Assembly (NCBI RefSeq): GCF_032854445.1
Contig: NC_088299.1
Coordinates: forward strand, 1-64,000
DNA length: 64,000 nucleotides
Direction: 5' to 3'
From: Liolophura sinensis
Taxonomy: Eukaryota; Mollusca; Polyplacophora; Chitonida; Chitonidae
The notes under the pieces were generated by a model. The model was not told the DNA's origin and did not search any database. It was given only the letters and a program-made list of their open reading frames with translations. Below, in pieces: positions 33,327 to 44,670 of the stretch. Position numbers and translations under genes: made by a program. Numbering within the stretch: position 1 is the first letter of the stretch; each line of letters opens with the position of its first letter.

Positions 33327-33929
33327 GGTATATAGATAGAAATTTCACCCCATATGTTCCCCACCCACCACGGAGTGCCAACAAGGGCGATGCCTGAACC
33401 TGGGAATACCCAGCAGGAAAGACACCAAGGATTCCATATGAGGTATACTCGAACAGATTGATTTATACCAACAGGTTAAATTCAATCTACTCGATTGACC
33501 CATGAGCCACCGCCTCAAAACGTAGTCCTACAAACGATATTTCAGAAATAATATTTGTTCGCCAAACGATATGCTGTTATTGAGGCAATTGGGACCACGT
33601 AGAGGCAAGACATGACCAAGCCGATTGATCGGACCGGGCCCATCCGACCTCCCGTCTCTCTCCAAGTAAGGGCCAAAGTGACGTGTTGGGCGTGAAGATC
33701 TCGCAAGACCAACCCACCCTCAGCCACCAGGATCCCGTCCTCGTAGATTACGGGTCGCAACCCACGGCAAACAGGTCGCTCCCCGGTTGCCTCTCACACA
33801 ACCGAGAAGATGTGAGCCTATTATAATCACCGGGCTCACACAGGAGAGCTCTAGGTTAGTCGACTTTTACGACAAGCTTGCCTAGAGGACTGAGGTCCTA
33901 TTCTTATCACCCCGGAAACCCCACGGGGG
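33327..33929 (-). promoter_or_regulatory. Structured LINE 5'UTR (copy H)
   Basis: A 603 nt leader from the exact 5' terminus (set by the TSD at 33930) to the ORF1 ATG. It keeps the CTCTAGG/CCTAGAG, TGTGAGCC/GGCTCACA-type and CGGTTG/CAACCG stems described for copy C. It is the reference leader because both downstream ORFs are open. Confidence 0.75.
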
Positions 33930-33942
33930 AGTTCTCAGAAGA
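33930..33942 (-). repeat. TSD of copy H, right
   Basis: AGTTCTCAGAAGA, the partner of 27998-28010. Confidence 0.95.
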
Positions 33943-35143
33943 AGATTTGTTTGAAATTGTTTCAGCTAGTTTATTTGCTATATCAGATGGAGATGTTAAT
34001 GTATTATCGCCATCTTTTAAATGCTGAACTTTTGCTTTATTATTTTTGCCCTTAACTTTCTGAACCATGTTCCAGACCTTACGCATGGGTGTTTTTGACG
34101 TAATGCCTGAAACAAAGTTCCGCCAACAAGATCGTCTCTTGGACTTGAGTAATGAACGAGCCTTAGCTCGAAAAATACGAACCTGGTTTAAGTTATTATC
34201 AGTAGGACATATATTAAAATTTCGCTCGGCCTTTTTGCGGTCCTTTATGGCTTTGCGACAGTCCTGATCATACCAGGGTTTACTTTTGGATTGTGGATTT
34301 GTCGAGGTTTTAGGGATACTTCTATCGGCAGCTCGTAATACAAGCTCGTTAAATTTTAATATTGGATTATCTGCTGCATTGAGAGTCTCTGGGGTGATAT
34401 CAGCCTCACAGAACATCTCAAATGCGATCCAATCTGCTTTATCGAATTTCCACCTAGCTACACGCTCTAAAGAATTAGAAGTGATATGCTCTAGGATTAT
34501 AGGAAAATGGTCACTACCACAAAGATCGTCATGCACCTTCCAAGAAAAATCAAGGAGACGTGATGGATCCGTGATAGTGAGATCGATAGCAGAATAAGCG
34601 CCATTACCTGGATGTAAATAGGTATTAGAACCATCATTGAAATAACAGTTCTTCCTTACATAAGAAGTTTTCGACTATCTTACCCTTATTATTTATGTTA
34701 TTACTTCCCCAAAGGGGGTTATGGGAATTTAAATCTCCCAGTATTATAAACGGTTTGGGTAATTGTTGTGTCAGATTATGTAAGTCATTGGCTGACAAAG
34801 AAGTGTTCGGCGGTATATACACCGAACATAATGTGACTGTTTTAGACAATGAAACACGAACGGCCACAGCCTGAAGCTCTGTATTCAGAGCAACAGGGCT
34901 GTGGATAATGCTGTTATTTATGAATATCGAGGAGCCGCCTGCAGCTCGCTCTTCTTCATTTAAATAAGTACTATATAATGAATAATTTTTAAGTGTTATT
35001 TTATCTTTGTCAGGTGTCTTCAGGTGAGTTTCCTGAAGACAGAGGGCAACTGGATTTAAAGATTGAACTAGCTGTGTTATTTCAATAAAATTTGCCTGAA
35101 GACCTCGACAATTCCATTGTATAATTTTGTCTAAACAAGACAT
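33943..35143 (-). pseudogene. LINE copy I ORF2, endonuclease half
   Basis: The frame starts at 35143 (MSCLDKIIQWNCRGL, overlapping the ORF1 stop). The first 169 codons hold LQETHL, GDLN (the catalytic GDFN has F changed to L) and NPLWG. A small deletion near 34648 shifts the frame. The rest (34536-33943) carries SDHFP and the EN-RT linker and ends at the H insertion site. The RT half is at 25510-28010. Confidence 0.9.
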
Positions 35144-36488
35144 TATGGAGGAAGGCGTATAGGGGATTTCTCTTTATGTTTGGACCGTGAACGACCCTTC
35201 CTGGGAGATCGGCTGGAAGATCTCCCTGGTGCGGGTGATGTATCCATCACATCCGCATCTGATGTTGAAGGACCAACGTCCTCCAGCGATCCAAACCTAT
35301 TAAAAGTTTGGACAGGATCCCTTGTGGCCTTCGAGGGGCGCTCTTTGGGGCCACTAGGTTTATTATTTTCATTACGAGATTTATTTTCAGATTTATTTCT
35401 GGCAGGTTTGTTTTTGCTTTGATCAGGCTCAGGGTTATCAGTTTGTTTGTAATATTTACTGGGTTGTTTTGAGTTACTGTAGTCGTCTGGGTAGAGCAGG
35501 AATTACAGGCAGGTTGAGCAGCAGGCTGTAGAGAAGTAGGTCTGTCGTTCCCAATGGGCCAAGTCAATGAGGTTTGAGTAGCAACAGATGCTACTCGCTT
35601 GACCGCATTGGCAAATGAAGTCTGCAGTGTAGTATTAGGAGACGAGACTAGTTTGCGGGCCTCCTGATACGATATATTGTTTTTAGTTTTTATACTGATT
35701 ATTTGTTTTTCTTTGACGAAAAGTGGGCAGTCCTTAGAGGAGGCCATGTGATCTCCACTGCAATTGCAGCACTTCGCTTTGCTGCTACAGTCGAAACCAT
35801 CATGACCTTCACTGCCGCACCGAAAACAAACCAGTTTATTTTTGCATTGGCCCTTGCCATGACCAAACTTTTGACAGTTAAAACAACGTGTCGGATTAGG
35901 GATATACAACTCGACAGTAACCCTATAGGGGCCAATGTAGATATACGACGGAATAGATTTACTGTTAAATGTTAGAAGATATGTATTTAGTTTAATGATG
36001 TTATCAGATTTTTGAAGCGTTTTACTCTGGTAACACCCTGCGATTTCAGTTCTGTGCAGATTTCGTCTTCTGATAAATCAATGATATCCTGATCCCGGTC
36101 ACGTATAATTCCCTGACAGCTGTTCAGGGAATTATGGGGGGATGTATACACAGGAATATCAGTTATTTTATTCAAAGCTAGTAAATTAATGGATTGTTGT
36201 TTCCGAAAACATTCAATAAGAATGTCTCCGGATCGTAATTTTTTGACGTTTTTTAAAGTACCTGCTGATCCCTGCAAGGCCCTTTTAAGCACAAATGGAT
36301 GAATTTTTGAGGCCGGTTTCTGTTCACTCTTTGTCGAGAGAACGATGAAAGCCGGCCAACTGTCCTGTCCGTTATCAACTGAGTCAGCCAAAACCTCTAA
36401 TTTTCTCTTTTATCAGCACTTGAAATCGGCTGAGAGGAAGGCCTGTTAGTCATACTGAGACATTAATTAAAAGGTGTGAGGAAGACAT
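35143..36488 (-). pseudogene. LINE copy I ORF1, frameshifted
   Basis: The start is at 36488 (GAAGACATG). Open parts are 36391-35987 (RRM-like N-terminal region, SWPAFIVLSTKSEQKPASKI) and 35909-35247 (knuckles CFNCQKFGHGKGQC, CFRCGSEGHDGFDC, CCNCSGDHMASSKDC). Indels near 36010, 35450 and 36405 break the frame. It is closest to copies A and H. The end overlaps ORF2 as TAATG. Confidence 0.88.
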
Positions 36489-37080
36489 GGCATGTATATA
36501 TATATAAATTTCACCCCATAAGTTCCCCACCCACCACGGAGTGCCAACAAGGGCGATGCCTGAACCTGGGAATACCCAGCAGGGAAGACACCAAGGATTC
36601 CATATGAGGTATACTCGAACAGATTGACTTTTACCAACAGGTTAAATACAATCTACTCGATTGACCCATGAGCCACCGCCTCAAAACGTAGTCCCACATA
36701 CGAAATTTCAGAAATAACATTTATTCTTTGAGTGGTGTTATGGAGAAATTCTGGGACAACGCAGAGGCAAGACATGACCAAGCCGATTGATCGGACGGGC
36801 CCATCCGACCTCCCGTCTCACTCCAAGTAAGGGCCAAAGCGGAGTGTTGGGCGTGAGGATCTCGCAAGACCAACACACCCTCAGCCACCAGGATCCCGTC
36901 CTCGGAGATTACGGGTCGCAAACAGGTCGCTCCCCGGTTGCCTCTCACACAACCGAGAAGATGTGAGCCTATTATACTCACCGGGCTCACACAGGAGAGC
37001 TCTAGGTTAGTCGACTTTTACGACAAGCTTGCCTAGAGGGCTGAGGTCCTATTCTTATCACCCCGGAAACCCCACGGGGG
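36489..37080 (-). promoter_or_regulatory. Structured LINE 5'UTR (copy I)
   Basis: The leader has a complete 5' end at 37080. A short deletion near 36920 removes part of the CCGTGGGTTGCGACC segment. Other stems are retained. Confidence 0.7.
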
Positions 37081-38115
37081 CAGTACGTGAAAGAATAACT
37101 GGATCTAGTGTACGGGCTTGACGTGACCAGCCAATTGATCGGACCGGGCCCATCCGACCTCCAGTTAGTTCGAAAAGGTCTTGGTCTCTGTCAGGAATTA
37201 TGCAATGACAGCAGTTTAATGTATTATGAGGAGAAACAGAAACAGGCTGCTCTCCTATATTTGAATTTTCAGCAAATTGATATATTGTTGTTTTCTGGAA
37301 ATTTCCAACAAAATGTTTCCAGATTTCATTTTTTTAACCTGTTTTTAATGTCCCTGCGTAACTTTCTAATGTTTTTTTTTTTAATACGGAATGGGTTGAT
37401 TTTCATTTTGCCTTCATTTTTTTTGGATATAACTAAAAATGTAGGAAAATAATCTTTTTCTGTTTCTATTTCTAGTGGAATTTCATTTCTCTTTTTTTTA
37501 CCAACGACTGTTGAAGGTTGAGGCGAGGCCATGATGTATATTTTATTAATTTCACCGTACGTGCCCCCACCCGCCACGGAGTGCCAACAAGGGCGACTAC
37601 CTCTGCGGATGACCAGCAGAGAATAAAAACAGGGAATCCACGCAAGGTATACTCGAACAGATTGAGTTATACCAAAAGGTTAAATTCAATCTACTTGATT
37701 GACCCATTAGCCACCGCCTTCTACACTGACCCCGAACAATAACACCTGGGGAAAACCCAACTTTACATCACAGTACGTGAAAGAATAACTGGGTCAAGTG
37801 TAGGGCTTGACGTGACCAGCCGATTGATCGGACCGGGCCCATCCGACCTCCCGTCTCACTCCAAGTAAGAGCCAAAGTGGCGTGTTAGGCGTGAGGATCT
37901 CGCAAGACCAGCACGCCCTCAGCCACCAGGATCCCGTCCTCTGAGATTACGGGTCGCAACCCACGGCAAACAGGTCGCTTCCCGTTGCCTCTCACACAAC
38001 CGAGAAGATGTTGTATTCACCGGACTCACTCAGGAGAGCTCTAGGTAGTCGACTTTTACGACAAGCTTACCTAGAGGGCTGAGGTCCTATTCTTATCACC
38101 CCGGAAACCCCACGG
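37081..38115 (-). mobile_element. I-group LINE fragment J (5'UTR, start of ORF1, repeated 5'UTR piece)
   Basis: The 5'UTR (37533-38115, with a few terminal bases lost) leads into about 120 codons of ORF1. At 37163/37164 the ORF1 is joined to an 83 bp piece of 5'UTR (37081-37163) that nearly duplicates 37768-37850 in the same orientation. The B-type ORF1 subfamily is recognisable. The order cannot come from simple insertion; a local duplication or template switch is needed. Confidence 0.75.
37164..37532 (-). pseudogene. LINE fragment J ORF1, N-terminal part
   Basis: The start MASPQPSTVVGKKKRNE at 37532 is clear and resembles copies B and L (FPTFLVISKKN). The frame is lost around 37380 in a run of T/A. 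Downstream DNA still matches the GIIRDRDQDL region in pieces. Knuckles and the C-terminus are absent. Confidence 0.75.
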
Positions 38116-38592
38116 CACTCAGGGAGGTAGAACTAACCGTAAATAAATACGTATTCAATTTCAGGATGTTAACAGGTTTCTTTGTATTGAAACGTTTCAC
38201 TCTGGTAACACCCTGTGATTTCAATTCTGAGCATATTTCGTCTGCTGACAGGTCAATATTCTGATCCTATCACGAATTATTTCCCTAACAGCTGTTCAGG
38301 AAACTGAATAGGAGTAAACACAGGTTTAGCAACATTTTTATTTAAAGACGTCGAATTTGTCCGGAAAGATCAGTAAATTGACTGAGAATGTCTCCAGATT
38401 TAAGTTTTTGACGTTAAGACTTCCAGCTGCACCCTGGAGGAGCCCTTAACAACGAAAGCAACCGCCCGGCCATTATCATGCAACTACCACAAAACCTCCA
38501 ACTTCCTCTTTGTATCAACATTTAAGGAATTCAAACAGGAAGACCCGATAAATACATTAGAAAGATTTGCAGAAGGTTTTTCCGGAAGACAT
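38116..38592 (-). pseudogene. LINE remnant N ORF1, decayed
   Basis: Recognisable blocks in register with copy A are the TYLLTFN-type segment, VKRF, the GIIRDRD region (broken) and KLRSGDILIE-like sequence near 38390. Start context GGAAGACATG at 38592. No frame is open for more than a few dozen codons. Confidence 0.65.
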
Positions 38593-39420
38593 GCTAAATA
38601 AGTACAGATTTCACCCCATGTGTTCCCCACCCACCACGGAGTGCCAAGTAGGGCGATGACTGAACATTGGAATATCAAGAATTCCACTCAAAGATAGCTG
38701 TTATTTGACATGGAACTCATTCACGGACTACGAATTTGAACTTTGATATGGAATTCATGCCTGGAATATTCATTGTCTGCCCGGCATCATTGGAAACTGA
38801 TGACCGCTTCTCTCTTGTGTGTTACCGGCTTTATTTCTTATTTGTATAATTTCTTACATACCTTTGTCTTCGGGAGTTAGTGTTAAACGTTGTTGTGGAA
38901 ATGGATCTTGCGATTATCGACTTGGAACGCCCTTTACGGACTACGAATGGTATATGAATGTCGGACTTGACGCTTATATTAATACGCACACCCACTTTCC
39001 TACCACGAGCCCCGCCGTCTCCCACTGTATAAAGGTAGTGCATTACATACAAACCACTCGATTGACCCGTGAGCCACCGCCTCAAAACGTAGTCCCGCAA
39101 ACGGAACATCCAGAAATAACATCTATTCTAAGGAGTGGGGTCGTGGAGAAATTTTGTTAGCCGGTAGAGGGAAGATGTGACCAAGACGAATGATCGGACA
39201 GGGCCAATCCGACGCGTCCCTCTCCAAGTAAGGGCCAAAGGGAAGTGTTGGGCGTGACGATCTCGCAACACCGACACGCCCTCAGCCACCAAATCCCGTC
39301 CTTAGATTACGGATCGCAACCCACGGTAAACAGGTCAATCTCCGGTGGTTTGCCTATTATAGTTACCTGGCTCACACTGGGGAACTCTAGGCTAAGCGTT
39401 TTTTGACGTCAAGCCGCTAT
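38116..39420 (-). mobile_element. Old I-group LINE remnant N (ORF1 and 5'UTR)
   Basis: A decayed ORF1 N-terminal half (38116-38592) is followed by a 5'UTR remnant to about 39420, with many substitutions and indels. Within the leader, about 38690-38985 does not resemble other leaders and may be a small insertion or a subfamily-specific segment. The part at 38990-39420 matches copy F better than A or H. It is the oldest minus-strand copy in the window. Confidence 0.7.
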
Positions 39421-40114
39421 TCTGGTTTTGTTCCCTATCCTGTGCGCCTTTATACTTTATCATCTTTTACCTCTGTTATATTGGTGACCTCTTTACTTTT
39501 TTTTTTATAAAATAAAAGAAATGGTACTCCGACTGATTTGATGCACTCGCCCATAACGGTATATTATGACCTTAAAGGTGTTTCCGTCAATTACTTTAGC
39601 TCTACAGGCAGTCTGCCCTCGTTTACTTGAAAATTGGAACATCGTTTCCTCTAAAGAAAAACCCGACCCCCTTATAACCTGCCTTTGACAGCCTCATTCG
39701 CCACGGTTACATGCCACGTAAAACTTTCGATTCACTACGTTTTTCAGTCTCTCGGAGACCATTACCGGCCCACAACATTGGGAAGCGGGGTGACACACCA
39801 CACATAGTATGGGGGGAAACTGATGTTTAAATGGATACTTTAACACAAAACCTCACTGTCCTGACACGTTCAGCTACGTGGGCGGTCAGTCGGCCAATGA
39901 ATGAAATGAGACTAGTCAGGAAACTGAGGTATAGTTTTCTAGAATACTGAACTTCGTGCACGAAGACACGAAAACCCTTTAATTTCTTTACATGGAGAAT
40001 AGAAATTTGTGTTAGTTGACACGAAATTTTTCTCCAACAATAATCCTTTGCTTGCTAAGTGCAAACTGGAAAGAATGGAAGTTGTCCCAGTAAATGACCG
40101 TACACAAATTTACA
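39421..40114. other. No recognised feature
   Basis: AT-rich DNA without long ORFs, obvious inverted repeats or similarity to the LINE, SINE or Keno units. Some of it may be the eroded upstream part of the old plus-strand LINE remnant that becomes recognisable at 40115. Confidence 0.5.
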
Positions 40115-41319
40115 AGAAATCTACGCTACCGGGCTAAAATACGAATAACATCGAATGTCAGGAATAGATTTGTCTCAATAAGGTCAAGACATGGGATACC
40201 GAAAATGGTTTTAGATTTTCCACATCTATGGAAACGTGTACAGATTATTGGACAAACTAATATTTGATTGTAAGTTGTCCTTTATACCTTCTATGAAAAT
40301 GCTTAAAGCTATGCGTATATAGAAACACTCAAGATATAACTAGGGCCTGTTTTATTTCACCTATATCGTTCCCTGTGAGGAACTATGTATCCATCATTTA
40401 CGGTTCCGCAAAAAAGTGGTATATAAAAATGTTGGACGTTGTCCACCGCCAACGTTCAATGCTCAGCCTTGGTGCTTTTAGAACCTCGCCGGTAGAGGGT
40501 TTGATACAGAAATGAATATGCTGCAACGTGTAAAGCTCATCCAACAAACCCTACCTACGACTTTGTTTTCAATCCATCATACGTACATTAATTCCATAAA
40601 TGTCCCAGCAAGATCCATTCGTGTGGTCTTCGTATACGGAGCCATATTGTGGAAGCAAAGATCAAGCTAGAGGAAATAGCTCCGGTGTCTTTTCCTAAGT
40701 CTCCTCACTGGCTTCTTCCGCAACCTAACATTTATTTTATGTAAGCGTCATAAATCCAATACAAATCCTGTTATAATTTAGCAAGATTTTGCCGGAATAA
40801 AGGCTAAATATGCTGATGATGAATTTTTTTATACTCATTCGTCAAAAACATAGGGACAGCGTTGCGTCTGCGGCTGTCTTGGAACAGCACGTCTATTCTC
40901 TCCGTCTTCTGTCTTGTATTTCATTCTCAGCCGAGGCCAGGAATATACTCCTGGCCTTATCACATATTTTCCTGAAGGGATGCATATGTAGTGATTCGCT
41001 TTCTTGCCTTTTGGCAATACAGCATAATAAATTACATAGAATACCACTGAATAGAGGTTAATATATTTTCTTGGATACGGAGCAGTATTGGTATCCATTG
41101 GAGACAAAGTCGTAGACTCTGAAGCTAACGCTGCCCTTAATAAATTATCAACTAAAACAGTGTGTAGGGTGTGTTCCTCGTTACAGTATTCCTCGTCCTA
41201 GTATTCCACGTCCCCGAGTTCACGAAAAGTTATACACAGTCAACATTATATTCGACAACATTGCTAACGATGCTGTTATAAATTATTTAGAAGCCAATGG
41301 CCTATATTATAAAATGTAG
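40115..41319 (+). pseudogene. LINE remnant O ORF2, decayed
   Basis: Pieces of RNase H are readable in 40810-41061 (VASAAVLEQ, ISFSAEARNILLALSH, CSDSLSCLLAIQ), and the C-terminus (DAVINYLEANGLYYKM-like) ends at 41319. The zinc-knuckle region between them is largely deleted. Frameshifts are frequent. Confidence 0.72.
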
Positions 41320-41536
41320 TTCTTAATGAATATATGCAAATAAATCACATATATACGATTTTTTATATTGATGTAAATATACTGTGGTTTTTGAATTGTA
41401 ACTAAGTTTTTTTCAGAAAGAGGTTTTAAACATGTTCGTCTATTTTGGTTTTTTGTTAAGTATTCTCCATTGTATCGAAAAACATTCACTGGCTCCAGAT
41501 TTAAACCTGTTCTCGTCACGCTATGGCTGCAATATT
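40115..41536 (+). mobile_element. Old I-group LINE remnant O, 3' part
   Basis: A decayed plus-strand copy. It covers the RT end (GCTACCGGGCTAAAA near 40125), the connection region (CATCATTTACGGTTCCGC near 40393), RNase H, the last ORF2 codons (41250-41319), the 3'UTR and the first part of the terminal module (CTCGTCACGCTATGGCTG near 41512). The end of the module is replaced by a reverse-oriented SINE tail. It is the first plus-strand LINE, marking the change of orientation in the window. Confidence 0.75.
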
Positions 41537-41762
41537 AAATTAATGATTACGGCTTAACGTCACATTGCCATTCCTGATAATATGCGGTGACAGGCAATTG
41601 TAAGATCAAATACATACGTGGGAAGGTGTGGCATCAACCTGCGGATGGCCGTGGGATTCCCTCGGGCTCTGCTCGGTTTCCTCCACCATAATGCTGGCCG
41701 CTGTCGCAAAAGTGAAATACTCTTGAGTACAGCGTAAAACACCAATCAAATAAATAAATGGG
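41537..41762 (-). mobile_element. Nin-DC SINE with LINE-like 3' tail
   Basis: On the minus strand, reading from 41762, there is an ATTTATTTATTTG start, then the Nin-DC domain (GTTTTACGCTGTACTCAAG, GCGGCCAGCATTATGG, GAGGAAACCGAGCAGAG, CCATCCGCAGGTTG, CCTTCCCACGTA). It ends with a tail (GTCACCGCATATTATC, AATGTGACGTTAAGCCGTAATCATTA) that aligns with the last 50 nt of the LINE. A shared 3' end is the hallmark of a SINE mobilised by that LINE. No clear tRNA-like head was identified. Confidence 0.75.
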
Positions 41763-42736
41763 GACGTTCCAGGTCAATAATCGCAAGACCAATTCCAAAC
41801 AACGACGTGTAACACAAACCAGCCAAGAATGAAGAAAGTACATAAAAACAAAACCGGGACGGAATCATGAAGAGAGAAGCAGTCAGCAGTGAAATCAGTA
41901 TTCAGATCGTGTACCATTCTAGAATATCACTTGTTGATAACAATATGTATCTCAGATGCGCTTTGATTGCAACATGGCGATCTAATTCAACGCGATGAAT
42001 ATACCGCCCATAGCTCCGTCAAAGCGGAATTAGACACAATCATGTAATAGAGCGCTGAAAATTCTGATCGCTCTGTCCATATTTACTTACAAGAGAAGTA
42101 TACTCGTTGTATACTCGTTGTAAAACTTAGAGCAAAAGCGTTTAGTGGAATAACCGTGACACATTAGTCTTTTGCAGTAATAATTTGTGACGTTGATTAA
42201 AATCGCAACACAACACGCATGATGTGCAAGTAAGGATAATTCACAGTGTCAAAATTAAAAACTACAGGCGTCGGAACTGGGAAGGGGGACAGAGGGAGCA
42301 GGTGCCCAGCCCCCTGAGGGTGGCGGATATCTCCCCCAATCCCTCGCCCGCCCAGAGTTGCTGTTGGTTCAAGGTGAATGTTACGAAATGCTTAGGGCAA
42401 TGGCAAACAAGAGATGAAATTTGCCCCAGCACGGCCGTATAAAGGCCTCCATCCCTGGCGCTAAAGCTAAATAATGATATCCATTATATGACACCACAAT
42501 AACCTAGGCCTAGTGTATAAGCCTATGGTTTTCTAGGAAAGAAATATACTAAAAGAAAGTGGCCTATAAAATCCAGAGAAGCTATGACAAAATAAAAGAT
42601 AGTCGTGCTTTACCATAAGTACGCTAAGTTACGGTTGCCTAGGACCACTTAATATAGCTCTCTCAAGCTTTTAATTTACCCAGACATTATTATATTCTAT
42701 AACAAATTTCAAAAAGGAGTTTAGATATGGTTTATC
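41763..42736. other. No recognised gene
   Basis: Unique-looking sequence with short ORFs only. A small direct repeat (GTATACTCGTT twice) lies near 42098-42120, and a GC-rich patch lies at 42265-42365. No tRNA, rRNA or protein family is recognised. This is the pre-insertion locus of copy D. Confidence 0.5.
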
Positions 42737-42751
42737 TTTTTCTGCGTCACC
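42737..42751 (+). repeat. TSD of copy D, left
   Basis: TTTTTCTGCGTCACC, repeated exactly at 55536-55550 (15 bp). Confidence 0.93.
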
Positions 42752-43353
42752 CCCCGTGGGGCTTCCGGGGTGATAAGAATAGGACCTCAGCCTCTGGGCA
42801 AGCTTGTCGTAAAAGTCGACTAACCTAGAGCTCTCCTGTGTGAGCCCGGTGAATATAATAGGCTCACATCTTCTCGGTTGTGTGAGAGGCAACCGGGAGC
42901 GACCTGTTTGCCGTGGGTTGCGACCCGTAATCTACGAGGACGGGATCCTGGTGGCTGAGGGTGGGTTGGTCTTGCGAGATCCTCACGCCCAACACGCCCA
43001 CTTTGGCCCTTACTTGGAGAGAGACGGGAGGTCGGATGGGCCCGGTCCGATCAATCGGCTGGTCACGTCAAGCCCTACAGATGATCTCGTTGGTCATTTC
43101 TTTCACTTACTGTGATGTGAAATTGGTATTTTCCCAAATGCTCTTCTCTGGGATCGATGTAGAAGGCGGTGGCTAATGGGTCAATCGAGTAAATTGAGTT
43201 TAACCTTGTTAGTATAACTCAATTTGTTCGAGTATACCTTGCGTGGATTCCCTGTTTCTATTTCTGCTGGACATCCGCAGAGGTAGATTCGCCCTTGTTG
43301 GCACTCCGTGGCGGGTGGGGGGACACGTAAGGTGAATTCTTACTATATCAATT
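42752..43353 (+). promoter_or_regulatory. Structured LINE 5'UTR (copy D)
   Basis: A 602 nt leader ending at the ORF1 ATG (43354). It is almost identical in the ORF1-proximal half to copy C, including the GATGATCTCGTTGGTCATTT segment not seen in A or H. This makes C and D one leader subfamily. Confidence 0.7.
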
Positions 43354-44670
43354 ATGTCTTCCTCACAAACAATTTCAAATGCTCCAGTAAACATCGCAAA
43401 AAAACGTAAAAAATGAGGAATTTCTGGAAATAGGCAATGGAGCGGACAGTTGGCGGCTTTCATTGTTTTATCAACGAAAAAACGACCAACGTCCTTGCGT
43501 CTAAACTTGATCCATTCGCTCTAAAAAAACAATAGAAGGCTCAGCTGGTAAAGTTAAAAATGTTAAAAAATTAAGATCTGGCGATATCCTTATTGAATGT
43601 TTCCGAAAACAGCAGGCATTCAATTTATTATCATTGAATTCCGTTTTGGACGTGCCTGTTTTCGCATCGCCACATAAATCCCTAAATAGTTGCAAGGGCA
43701 TCATACGGGACAGGGATCGGGATCTGATTGACCTGTCTGAAGAACAAATTTGTGCTGAATTAAAGTCTGAGGGTGTTACCAATGTTAAACGTTTCGTTAC
43801 AAAAAAATCTGGTAACATCATTAAACTCAACACTTACTTGTTAACATTCAACAGCACATCACTTCCGTCATCCATTTACATTGGCCCGTACAGGGTTCGC
43901 GTTGACCTGTACAGTCCCAACCCGACAAGGTGTTTTACGTGCCAAAAATTTGGTCACGGCAAGGGCCAATGTATAAATAAATTGATTTGTTTCCGATGCG
44001 GGAAGGAAGGTCATGAGGGTTTCGGACTGCAGTGACACATTTAAATGTTGTAATTGCGGTGGAGATCATATGGCCTCCTCTAAAGACTGTCCATCATCCC
44101 TAAAGAAAAACAGATAGTTACTTTAAAAGTTAAAATAATATCCCATACCAGGAAGCACGCAAATTAGTGTGCAATACATCACAGGCTTTGTTTTCAAATG
44201 TGGTCAAGCGAGTTACAACATCTGTTGCTACTCAGACATCACTCACTTGGCCAATTGGAAACGATCAGCCCCAAACCATATCCGCTCAAACTTCTGTTTA
44301 ACCTGCAGCCCAGCCTAAATATAGTTCTTGTTCTACACAAACTATATCAACAAGTTCCGAAACTCCCAAAAATATAGAACAACGTAAAACAGCTGAACCT
44401 AATAAATTCCAGACAAAAAGCCAAGCAAAGCGACTAATAATATGAATAATAATAATAAACCTAGTGGTCCTGTGGAACGTTCTTCCAAGGCCACCAGGGA
44501 CCCTATCCAAACTTTTTAATAGGTTTGGATCGTTGGAGGATGTCGATCCTTCAACATCAGACGCGGAGGTGATGGATACATCACCCGCACCAGGGAGATC
44601 TTGCAGCCGATCTTCAAGGAAGGGTCGACCTCGGTCCAAGCACAAATCTCCCATACGCCTACCTCCATAA
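43354..44670 (+). pseudogene. LINE copy D ORF1, frameshifted
   Basis: The start is MSSSQTISNAPVNIAKK at 43354. Single-base changes near 43412, 43490, 43530, 44025, 44095 and 44515 break the frame. The longest open part (43634-44035) holds the end of the RRM-like region and knuckles CFTCQKFGHGKGQC and CFRCGKEGHEGF. The C-terminal 68 codons (44464-44670) end in SPIRLPP. Copy C ORF1 is its nearest relative. Confidence 0.88.

Larger units (their letters stand above)
28011..33929 (-). mobile_element. I-group LINE copy H, intact, nested in I
   Basis: The best preserved element in the window: 5,919 bp with (CATT)n tail, a 3'UTR of the second type, ORF2 and ORF1 both open and overlapping as TAATG, a complete 5'UTR and identical 13 bp TSDs. 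All catalytic motifs of EN, RT and RNase H are present. It inserted in the same orientation into ORF2 of copy I. It is the candidate autonomous member of the family. Confidence 0.95.
25251..37080 (-). mobile_element. I-group LINE copy I, full length, containing copy H
   Basis: The tail is at 25251-25272 and the complete 5' end at 37080. Without H and one TSD copy it measures about 5.9 kb. H interrupts ORF2 between EN and RT. The flanks (AAAGGTAATCG on the left, CAGTACGTGAAAG on the right) do not form a TSD, so target DNA was lost or rearranged. Confidence 0.9.

Noticed and set aside
38819-39160. 113-codon plus ORF with a hydrophobic start
   Set aside because: Half of it overlaps a LINE leader remnant on the other strand, so a secreted protein gene is unlikely.
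42224-42442. Short plus ORF in the unique region, considered as a host exon
   Set aside because: There is no family similarity, no convincing splice sites and no codon pattern to support it.
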